A stretch of 64,000 nt of DNA, taken from positions 397 through 64,396 of the forward strand of contig VWZW01007170.1 of NCBI GenBank assembly GCA_013397115.1, in the 5' to 3' direction. Shown piece after piece: positions 57,801-62,026 of the stretch; the stretch's first letter is position 1, and each line of letters starts with the position of its first letter. The DNA is from Edolisoma coerulescens (lineage: Eukaryota > Chordata > Aves > Passeriformes > Campephagidae). The position numbers and the translations under genes were made by a program. The notes beneath the pieces are model-generated. The model had not been told where the DNA came from. It saw only the letters and a program-made list of their open reading frames with translations, and ran no database searches.

Positions 57801-60800
57801 GATTTTTTTGGCATTGAATTCCATTAAGCAAGATTTCAACGCCTGAAATTTAGAAGAGAGAAATTTTCATGCTTCATTGTATCTAATTGGTGATTGAAAC
57901 TCTTTGTTTTGCTTTTCATTTATTTTATTCTCTACTTCTGTGAAACACAAGTTGCAGAATAAGAGAAGGCTAACAAATGCTCTAGAACCAATCAATGTTA
58001 TGAAATTAATAATAATACAAAATGAGCATGTAAGCTTATGTAGTGTCTTTCATGTAGAAGTATCCCAAGGCACTTCGTAACAGAAACTCAATAAGGAGTG
58101 CAAAAGTGCTTTGTCAGATAGGATAAGCCAGGGGAAAAGGGGAAATTAATTAAGCATGGATTTAAATTCCTCAGCCAACACAGCATTTAGAACCTTGGTC
58201 AGAAAAGACAGTGGTTGCAATATCCGTATCTAGGGAACACAACAGGCTATTTCAGTCTTTAATTCTTGAGGAATGTTCAATAGTTTTCCCACAATACGGG
58301 TATGACTAACAGGAATGCAGCCTGGTGGCTGCATTTCCAAAAAGCAGTCCCTGCCTCTCTCCCTCTACTTTTTCATGGACAAGTAGATCCATAGAAGTTG
58401 GTCACCTGACTTGTATGCCAGTAAAGTCACTTGACTGTGGAGATACCCAATATGGAGTTTGGTACAGTAGAAATTACAAATACCGAGTTAAGGACTGGGT
58501 AATGCCTTCCTGTGCTGTTTAGCTCACTGTTTTAAACCAATATATGTTTCCTTATGGAGGAAGTCCACATCTCTGACAGAGTGATCTGCCACACAGTGGT
58601 TCCTAAGACAGCATGTATTTCACAGGGAAAAATAAAGTTGCTTGGGAAAAGCTATAGCAATTGGTAGTACATAAATCACAGCTTTCCTGATGTTGCAGAA
58701 ACTTGCACATCCTCTATTTTTCAAACATTTTTCTCTTAGGAACACATGGACCATCCCCATTTTTGGATGGCTGCCTCTTTGGATTAATGCATCCTTCTGG
58801 TGCATAAATTAGCGATGCACAGAGGAAAAAAGGAGAAGCACTAAATCTCAGGAAACTGAAGCCATACAGAAAAATGAGATTCACAGTAGAGCTGAATGAG
58901 TGACTCACCATGAATAATTTATCCAAAAAGTTAGCCTACACTTCTGTTCATGGAATAGCTATAAGAAGCTTATAATTTCCTCAGTTTTATTATAAAACAA
59001 AACCTTGAAATATTGTATGTCTTCACTGCAAATAACTTCCTGTAAATATTTCATGTCCTATCTTAAGAGATTGGTCCTTTTTGGTTGATCAAATAAATCT
59101 CACGATGATGTTTCTGTTCCCTAGATGGATGAACCCACAAGCACATATTTTGGATGCCTGCTGTGGTTAAGCAAGCAGCTCAGTAACACGTGATGAGAAG
59201 TGAGTGGAGGGAAAATAAGTTAATTTTCAAAAACTCTAAAGATCTTTCTGCAAAAATGTTTTCAATACTTACCCTGAAGTTGTAGTGAATTGTAATTCTG
59301 ATTAACAACTCTAGGAATTTGCAGCTACCTGTAAATATTTTCTTTCTTGAAGATTTGGTACTGAATAATCTGCCAATCTTTCCAGAGTTTAATCTAAGCT
59401 TTTGGATCAATTATTAGGATTTGGTGCACGCATAGGTAGATTAAAGTAGTTATGTTGAAATTTTACTAGAATATCTGCAATCTGAAATATCCTTGTGTAG
59501 TTTGTGGTTTTGAATGGACTGCCTTTCTTTATGCAAATTTGAGAAATACTCCCTGCTACTTCCATAAACTATGACACCTCAACAAATACTTAAGTTAGAA
59601 TGAGCCATTTAGAATTTACAGTAGTATACAGATCAGTTTTATAAAAGCCATCTCGTAAAATACATTAATATCTCTTAAAGATATTGAAATACTATATTGA
59701 AATACTATAATACCTATTACAGGAAAAAGAAGACTGAAGATCTGAAGATTCACCAGAAATTATTTTGTTGTGTGCCCTGACACAGGCTGAAGATAAAGAC
59801 AACACACCAGAATCCTGCCCACTTCACCTTACTTTTGATTATGCTTGCATAATTATTTCTAACATTTTGCTTTAGTTTTTGGTATATCTAAAAAGTGAAT
59901 CTGCATAAATTATCCTTTTTCAGGTCTGTGCTAAAGCTTTACAAAATACATTTGCTTGATTCTTTATTTTATAGCAGTAGCAGTGGTATAAAATTTTCAA
60001 TATAATAAGAAAATAAAACTGAAAAAATAAAAAAAGTGAGTTCTTACCTGAGCTCTTGAGCTATAGAGTCCACTTGAGCTGTTAATAAAAGCAGGAAAGA
60101 ATTAATTAGTTTACACTTGCAGACTTGTGCTTTCTGCTACCTTGCACCTGCCTATTTGTAATGACAGAGGAGTGGCTATCAAAACACAGGTGGTTATTTC
60201 ATGCTAACCACAGGACTGTAGCTACTAGTGACAAATGCTAAATGAACATGCAATTCTCACAGTTATTTTAGGATGCATGAAACCTGGAGTATGATGTTCA
60301 GTGGAACAATAAGGAAAATAAAAAAATAAAAGTAAAAGCAAAGACCCTTGTTTTTACTGAAAATAGAAAGAAAAGTCTCTTATTTTTCAGAATTTTAGTT
60401 GCATTTGGGAATTGCAAAGGCTGGTGTTTACAAATTCCTTCCCACAGAAGAGTATACAGCATATTGATGAGGCCAACAGGTGTCTCTAAGGATTACTCAT
60501 ATTGCAGAGGCAACTTTTGTTGTTTCCGCTTCTGGGAAAATGTTCTTGATGTATTAATTGCTGTAAGAGTGTGTGCATGTGTATAAAAACATGGAGAAAA
60601 AAAATCCATAAGTTTAAAAATTGTGCTATTAGCATTTGGAATGAAAGGGTATTAGCTACAATTAAGGTTTGCTATGACAGCCAAACAGTTTTAAGTCACA
60701 GTCCTGACCAACAAAGAAGACATGTCCTAATGCTGAGGTGTGAATAGTTTTCCCATTCAGTGACTTTCCAAATTCTCTGTTTGGTACTTCTGAAATACGT

Positions 60801-62026
60801 ATGAATTTTATTTTCATTTCAGGGGACATCACTGAGGATTGCACCAAAGTTTTGATGGGACAATGATTATGTTTTTTACAAAGGTTTGTCTGTATTTATC
60901 CCCTTATCTGCAGTCAGTCTGTGGTACTTCAGTGCTCTTCCTCTGTCTTTCCCTAAGTGAAGTCCAGCACTTTTTGTCCCGTTGATCATTTGAAAGTAGA
61001 GAAGTAAGCCAAAGCACTCTAATTTTTCATTCTGACCATAACTTGAACCTGAAGGCACAATATTACCAATCCAAACTACTGAGTTGTGACAACAAATCGA
61101 AGTAGTCTGTTTTGCACAATCCTGAGTGCACCATTCTCATTAAAATCAGAGTGAAGGACAGGTGCTTTGTGCCTCTGAAAATAGTCATAAGCAAAAAGGT
61201 TCACAAAGCAGGCAAAAGCTTGACATTTATTTTTAAGTATATCCATTTTTCACTTGTTATCAAGAGTCACAAAAAGTGTTATGAATTAAAATAAAAAGTT
61301 ATTTTCCTGGAAGGGCTGTATTTCTAGTCAATCATGTTTTCCAGATGTTGAGATCATTAAGGGCCTGTTTATCTCTCAGTACTGCATTTCCATCTGTTCC
61401 TTACAAAAAGAGAGTAATATCTGGGAAATACAGCTATGTCATAACTTTGCAAATGAAACCTGAGCACCAACACTTCAAAAAAACCACAAGATTCTCTTCT
61501 GCCACATACACCTGCAGCTTTTGATTAAAGAAAATTTACTTCTGGACCATTTACACAACTAATTTATAGATAATTAATGGCAATAGATAGAAAAACGTTC
61601 AGGTGGCTGAGACAAAGTTTTGATATATTATTTTTAAAGCATCCATTCAATGTTGTCAACTCTACTCACTGTGGAAAATCATTTTAGGTTGATTTTCGTT
61701 CTTTTTTTTGCATAATAAAAAGCATAGCCTTTATTTTCTTTGAAAAATCACTGAAAGAAAATAGCATCAGTAGATTTTTTTGGCTTTTCTTTATACCATA
61801 GCTAATAACATTGTGCCTTTTAATGCCAGCAGTAGGTGTCCTGCCTTGATTAAAAAAGCAGCCCTAAGGAAGCTACAGAGTCTCTTACTGCACATTAAGG
61901 ACTGTGCAGAGGAACTATGATATTTCATGGTGTTCTGGGCACAGGGTCGTGGAGTGTGCTTGCTAACTCACCCTTGGATCCTTTGGAGCGTGTGCGCAGC
62001 TTTTTATTTTCCCCATCTGCATCCAT
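783..62026 (-). CDS. ST18: ST18 (MYT1-family C2HC zinc-finger transcription factor), 17 coding exons, 3' end off the window
   Basis: ST18 is a nuclear DNA-binding regulator related to MYT1 and MYT1L. The family binds AAGTT-type sites through C-x4-C-x4-H-x7-H-x5-C fingers and recruits corepressors. Joining 17 minus-strand exons gives 2773 coding bases (924 residues plus one base) with no internal stop and consistent phases. The domain order is: basic clusters at residues 37-40 and 52-54; an acidic Ser-rich region at about 93-300; a conserved block at 303-348; fingers 1 and 2 (Cys370-Cys394, Cys414-Cys438); a central MYT1 domain at about 470-690; and fingers 3-6 (Cys730-754, 774-798, 822-846, 875-899). 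The sequence agrees with my memory of human ST18 (about 1047 residues) along its whole length, including the ST18-type N-terminus, which argues against MYT1 and MYT1L. The C-terminal coiled coil lies beyond position 1. Exons are listed separately. Confidence 0.97.
872..2918 (-). other. ST18: ST18 intron 16
   Basis: This 2.0 kb intron splits the Ser codon of finger 6. It contains a short TG repeat (1662-1685) and an A tract (1739-1752). Nothing else was recognised. Confidence 0.9.
1662..1685. repeat. Short TG microsatellite
   Basis: An imperfect (TG)n run interrupted by TTT. Confidence 0.85.
2919..3140 (-). CDS. ST18: ST18 coding exon 16 (zinc finger 5 and most of finger 6)
   Basis: This exon encodes residues 821-894. 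Finger 5 is complete and unsplit (Cys822, Cys827, His832, His840, Cys846; CPVIGCDGQGH...HRTASGCP). The linker LAAKRQKESPVNGSSLSWKL and NKQELPH leads to finger 6 ligands Cys875, Cys880, His885 and His893. Cys899 comes from exon 17. The acceptor is TTTCTGTAG and the donor is AGAAG|GTATAA, a weaker donor than its neighbours. Both ends are in phase 2; length is 222 nt. Confidence 0.97.
3141..4173 (-). other. ST18: ST18 intron 15
   Basis: This 1.0 kb intron lies between the finger-4 and finger-5 exons. Nothing was recognised in it. Confidence 0.9.
4174..4254 (-). CDS. ST18: ST18 coding exon 15 (end of zinc finger 4, basic/acidic linker)
   Basis: This 81-nt exon encodes residues 794-820. SLSGCP completes finger 4 (Cys798), followed by RARKGGIKVTPTKEEKEDPEL, a basic then acidic linker before finger 5. 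The acceptor is TTCTTTCAG and the donor is CTTAA|GTGAGT; both ends are in phase 2. It is close to the human sequence (RARKGGVKMTPTKEEKEDPELK). Confidence 0.97.
4255..4344 (-). other. ST18: ST18 intron 14 (90 bases, very short)
   Basis: The sequence starts GTAACAACC and ends TTCTTTCAG and is GC-richer than the other introns. It splits the Ser codon of finger 4. Retention would read AGG-TAA at once, stopping translation directly after the His-Arg of finger 4. Confidence 0.95.
4345..4407 (-). CDS. ST18: ST18 coding exon 14 (zinc finger 4, first four ligands)
   Basis: This 63-nt exon carries Cys774, Cys779, His784 and His792. Cys798 follows in exon 15. The acceptor is TTCCATAG and the donor is AGAAG|GTAACA; both ends are in phase 2. 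The peptide is the same as exon 12, with more G/C at third codon positions. The next intron is only 90 nt. Confidence 0.97.
4541..4608. repeat. T-rich tract and T7G10 run
   Basis: Imperfect GTTTTT repeats (4541-4577) are followed by seven T then ten G (4592-4608). On the minus strand this is a C10 run about 190 bases upstream of exon 14. Confidence 0.9.
5283..5330. repeat. T-rich low-complexity tract
   Basis: A nearly pure T stretch with scattered C and A. On the minus, gene-sense strand it is A-rich, compatible with an old poly(A) tail or a slippage tract. Confidence 0.85.
9493..9561 (-). CDS. ST18: ST18 coding exon 13 (end of zinc finger 3, linker)
   Basis: This 69-nt exon encodes residues 750-772. 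SVSGCP completes finger 3 (Cys754), and the linker LADKTLKSLMAANSQELK leads to finger 4. The acceptor is TTCTTTTCAG and the donor is CTCAA|GTAAGT; both ends are in phase 2. The terminal ELK split AA|G repeats the end of exon 15, supporting a duplicated two-exon module. Confidence 0.97.
9562..10349 (-). other. ST18: ST18 intron 12
   Basis: This 788-base intron splits the Ser codon after HR in finger 3. No repeat was recognised. Confidence 0.9.
10350..10412 (-). CDS. ST18: ST18 coding exon 12 (zinc finger 3, first four ligands)
   Basis: This 63-nt exon carries Cys730, Cys735, His740 and His748 of finger 3, from CPTPGCDG to YASHR. The last ligand, Cys754, comes from exon 13. The acceptor is TTTGTATAG and the donor is CGCAG|GTAAGA; both ends are in phase 2. 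Its peptide is identical to that of exon 14, but 14 of 20 codons differ. This is too short to show as a long ORF. Confidence 0.97.
10755..10845 (-). mobile_element. Old CR1-like LINE fragment
   Basis: The plus strand contains 'GACCTCCAGTATAACACAGG' followed by CCAGAGAA and CAAAATAATTCC. This resembles a widespread sauropsid CR1 3' section ('GACCTCCTGTATAACACAGG CCATAGAA'). It is diverged and ends about 180 bases before the solo LTR. Confidence 0.55.
11027..11456 (-). mobile_element. Solo LTR, avian ERVL-like endogenous retrovirus
   Basis: Read on the minus strand, the element starts TGTCTTGGTTCCAGCCAGGA, followed by a GTTAATTTT run. Further in it has TTTTTATCTC near a degraded AATAAA-type signal (AGTAAA), and a C-rich then G-rich stretch (GGGGGAAGGGGGGG). 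It ends in CTAAACCACAAGA. This order matches bird ERVL-class LTRs as I remember them. Flanks ACCAT (5') and ACCAC (3') look like a 5-base target duplication with one change. About 430 bases, with no internal viral genes beside it, so a solo LTR. It is diverged and so not recent. Confidence 0.75.
13695..13810 (-). CDS. ST18: ST18 coding exon 11 (linker before zinc finger 3)
   Basis: This exon encodes residues 691-728: KDPVSSPENMEEKKYPGD, then VSIPSPKPKLHSRDLKKELI and the first two bases of the Thr just before finger 3. It matches the human linker closely (IPSPKPKLHARDLKKELIT). The acceptor is ATATTTCAG and the donor is ATCAC|GTGAGT, running from phase 0 to phase 2. It sets the phase-2 frame used by every later finger exon. 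Confidence 0.97.
13811..19428 (-). other. ST18: ST18 intron 10 (5.6 kb)
   Basis: GC-richer patches at about 14840-15060 and 17870-18180 stand out against AT-rich surroundings and may be old mobile-element remnants, but I could not assign them. No exon was supported. Confidence 0.8.
19429..19674 (-). CDS. ST18: ST18 coding exon 10 (MYT1 domain, LDLS motif)
   Basis: This exon is exactly 82 codons, phase 0 at both ends, and encodes residues 609-690. It begins GAEIEVDENGTLDLSMKKNR. The LDLS at 620-623 is a conserved family motif that resembles CtBP-type docking sequences (inference). A Ser/Thr/Pro stretch follows, then ILVNAAFYQALCEQEGWDTP and INYSKTHG. A lysine/glutamate-rich end (GRKEEEKE) leads into exon 11. 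The acceptor is CATGTCAG and the donor is GAG|GTATTT. The length is a multiple of three, so skipping would keep the frame. Confidence 0.97.
23121..23210. repeat. Possible ancient amniote repeat remnant
   Basis: CCTGATTTTGATCTTACTCA, then a TTTACACTGGTGTAAACCAG core, then GGAGAATATCCACTGAAG. This resembles the 'CCTGATTCTGATCTCACTTA ... TACACCAGTGTAAATCAGGA GTAACTCCACTGAAG' repeat I recall from reptile genomes. I cannot name the family. Confidence 0.5.
27621..27690. repeat. Possible ancient amniote repeat remnant
   Basis: GGGCCTGATTCTCTACTC, then ATTTTACCAAAGTCAGTTG, similar in layout to the 23121-23210 element. Confidence 0.35.
28184..28395 (-). CDS. ST18: ST18 coding exon 9 (central MYT1 domain)
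   Basis: This exon encodes residues 538-608. It contains SKHFSNPVKFSNRLPSASAH, the QCSEDTHIAAAAAILNLSTR segment and CREAAEILSNKPQSLSAK. The Ala-rich ILNLSTRCREA helix is a family hallmark of the MYT1 domain. The acceptor is CTTCAACAG and the donor is CCAAG|GTAGGG, running from phase 1 to phase 0. Confidence 0.97.
28396..31562 (-). other. ST18: ST18 intron 8
   Basis: This 3.2 kb intron contains a TA-rich microsatellite block at 30389-30545 and a 16-base palindrome at 31463-31478, about 85 bases upstream of its low-coordinate end. Nothing else was recognised. Confidence 0.85.
30389..30545. repeat. TA-rich microsatellite block
   Basis: A TA run at about 30394-30412 is followed by imperfect ACA/TATA repeats and a very AT-rich stretch. 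Confidence 0.85.
31563..31768 (-). CDS. ST18: ST18 coding exon 8 (start of central MYT1 domain)
   Basis: This exon encodes residues 469-537. Its core KEQEKLGKVPFDYASFDAQ continues into VFGKR and is almost identical to human ST18. The segment before it (NLSKQPEVSQYSYRTSQT) is more divergent. The exon opens the region annotated as the MYT1 domain in family databases. The acceptor is TCTCTGCAG and the donor is GAAT|GTAAGC, running from phase 2 to phase 1. No zinc ligands are present. Confidence 0.97.
31769..32887 (-). other. ST18: ST18 intron 7
   Basis: This 1.1 kb AT-rich intron contains nothing I recognise. Confidence 0.85.
32888..32992 (-). CDS. ST18: ST18 coding exon 7 (end of zinc finger 2, linker)
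   Basis: This exon encodes residues 434-468. It completes finger 2 with SLSGCP (Cys438) and continues IAAAEKLAMSQEKSQLES, then PKAGQCHDQTHR, close to human ST18. The acceptor is TTCAACAG and the donor is CACAG|GTAGGA. It enters and leaves in phase 2 and is 105 nt. Skipping it would keep the frame but remove the last zinc ligand of finger 2. Confidence 0.97.
32993..34506 (-). other. ST18: ST18 intron 6
   Basis: This 1.5 kb intron splits the Ser codon of finger 2 (HR|SLSGC). I see nothing recognisable inside it. Confidence 0.85.
34507..34597 (-). CDS. ST18: ST18 coding exon 6 (zinc finger 2, first part)
   Basis: This exon encodes residues 404-433: ILAMHENVLK, then CPTPGCTGRGHV through the His432-Arg pair. 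It supplies Cys414, Cys419, His424 and His432; the final Cys438 comes from exon 7. The Asn-rich VNSNRNTHR differs from the VTGNYASHR of fingers 3 and 4 and is typical of finger 2 in this family. The acceptor is CTATTTAG and the donor is CGAAG|GTAGAG. It runs from phase 1 to phase 2, splitting the Ser codon after HR. Confidence 0.97.
34598..36307 (-). other. ST18: ST18 intron 5
   Basis: This 1.7 kb intron lies between finger 1 and finger 2 exons. I recognise no repeat or gene in it. Confidence 0.85.
36308..36442 (-). CDS. ST18: ST18 coding exon 5 (zinc finger 1)
   Basis: This exon encodes residues 359-403. The complete first C2HC finger lies in it: Cys370, Cys375, His380, His388 and Cys394, all present and correctly spaced. 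The lead-in is HSPRPEKRETK and the linker after the finger is HKVRVPLE. Unlike fingers 2, 3, 4 and 6, this finger has no intron after its second His-Arg. The acceptor is CTCTGCAG and the donor is GAAA|GTGAGT; both ends are in phase 1. Confidence 0.97.
36443..39201 (-). other. ST18: ST18 intron 4
   Basis: This 2.8 kb intron contains a purine-rich GGA tract at 38911-38951 and a short AAAC repeat near 36875-36895. Nothing else was recognised. Confidence 0.85.
38911..38951. repeat. GGA-type purine tract
   Basis: Imperfect AGGAGGA repeats about 40 bases long, located about 250 bases from exon 4. Confidence 0.85.
39202..39999 (-). CDS. ST18: ST18 coding exon 4 (acidic N-terminal region and conserved helix block)
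   Basis: At 798 nt this is the largest exon, encoding residues 93-358. It begins EETTPKSSEETPHLGGQENSS, is rich in Glu, Asp and Ser, and includes NLNDSGIQSLK, ENESNSE and SNFSEET motifs shared with human ST18. An acidic run (EGEEDD) precedes a highly conserved block at about 303-348 (GNLSLLEQAIALQAE, then YKELDRFLLEHLAGERRQT), predicted helical and seen across the MYT1 family. An IKKE sequence fits a sumoylation consensus (inference only). The acceptor is CATACAG and the donor is AAAC|GTAAGG; both ends are in phase 1. Confidence 0.97.
40280..40442. repeat. AC/AT microsatellite block
   Basis: An (AC)n run at about 40280-40300 is followed by AT-rich mixed dinucleotide repeats, including TATATATATATA and CACACATACATATA, to about 40442. 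Confidence 0.9.
43275..43395 (-). mobile_element. CR1 LINE 3'-end fragment
   Basis: The plus strand reads AAAATCATAGGACAGCTCAG, then GCTGGAAGGGGCCTTGAATG, then ACCATCTGGTCCAG. This is the reverse complement of a CR1 3' tail (consensus '...ATCATAGAAT...GGTTGGAAGGGACCTT...ATCATCTAGTCCA'), followed by the usual 'CTAGATGAGATT...' section. The insert is therefore in minus orientation and truncated to about 120 bases. CR1 is the dominant LINE of birds. Confidence 0.82.
44301..44491 (-). CDS. ST18: ST18 coding exon 3 (basic, nuclear-localisation-like region)
   Basis: This exon encodes residues 29-92, starting SAYKCSMAKKRKAEDQ. Two basic clusters, KKRK at 37-40 and KRK at 52-54, form a likely bipartite nuclear localisation signal (inference). 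The KSLLMKPRHYSP segment that follows is nearly invariant in ST18 as I recall it. The acceptor is CATTGCAG and the donor is CCAG|GTAGTT; the exon runs from phase 2 to phase 1. Met35 (CC-ATG-G) is a possible internal start. The second half of the exon is Glu/Asp/Ser-rich and diverges from the human protein. Confidence 0.95.
46500..46625 (-). mobile_element. Old CR1-like LINE fragment
   Basis: The plus strand reads GGATCATCTAATATGCCCTC, then CTGTACAACACAGGTCACAG, then AACTTCATC. This matches the same ancient CR1 section as the 10755-10845 fragment ('GATCATCTAGTCTGACCTCC TGTATAACACAGGCCA'). Confidence 0.6.
52628..52735. repeat. Possible ancient amniote repeat remnant
   Basis: It begins TGGGCCAAATCCGGCCT and ends GGCCAAGAATTTGGCT, with AATTCCAGTGGGACC between. 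This resembles 'GGGCCAAATCCTGCCC ... GGCCAAGAATTTGGCC' repeat edges seen in reptiles. It is a recollection-based call. Confidence 0.4.
60048..60078 (-). CDS. ST18: ST18 coding exon 2 (31-nt microexon)
   Basis: This exon enters in phase 1 and leaves in phase 2, encoding AQVDSIAQEL plus the first two bases of a Ser codon. It corresponds to the MDSLIQELS part of human ST18. The acceptor is ATTAACAG, with a weak pyrimidine tract, and the donor is a strong CAG|GTAAGA. At 31 nt it is not a multiple of three. Support comes from phase agreement with exons 1 and 3 and from similarity to the family. It is too short to be found by ORF length. Confidence 0.87.
60079..61971 (-). other. ST18: ST18 intron 1
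   Basis: This 1893-base intron separates the start-codon exon from the microexon. It is AT-rich, and no further exon, RNA gene or clear mobile element was recognised. Confidence 0.85.
61972..62026 (-). CDS. ST18: ST18 coding exon 1 (start codon)
   Basis: This exon encodes residues 1-18, MDADGENKKLRTRSKGSK, and ends in phase 1. The donor is AAGG|GTGAGT. An acceptor-like TATTACAG directly abuts the ATG, so the exon seems to begin at the start codon and the upstream Kozak bases would come from an unseen 5'UTR exon. If the exon extends further upstream, the same frame meets a TGA about 30 bases before the ATG with no other Met between, so the start call holds. The peptide resembles the ST18 N-terminus (LRTRSKG). 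The exact 5' boundary is the uncertain part. Confidence 0.86.

Larger units (their letters stand above)
44492..60047 (-). other. ST18: ST18 intron 2 (15.6 kb, largest in window)
   Basis: This intron holds no supported exon. I see an old CR1-like fragment at 46500-46625, long T tracts near 47915-47936 and 48272-48286, possible ancient amniote repeat remnants at 52628-52735, and a possible ancient element at 58030-58085. The rest is unassigned AT-rich DNA. Its position near the 5' end of a developmental regulator makes it a plausible place for enhancers (inference). Confidence 0.85.

Noticed and set aside
783..62026. Assignment to MYT1 or MYT1L instead of ST18
   Set aside because: The N-terminus (LRTRSKG, MAKKRKAEDQ, LLMKPRHYSP), the exon 4 motifs and the six-finger layout fit ST18; MYT1 and MYT1L have an additional finger and long acidic runs not seen here.
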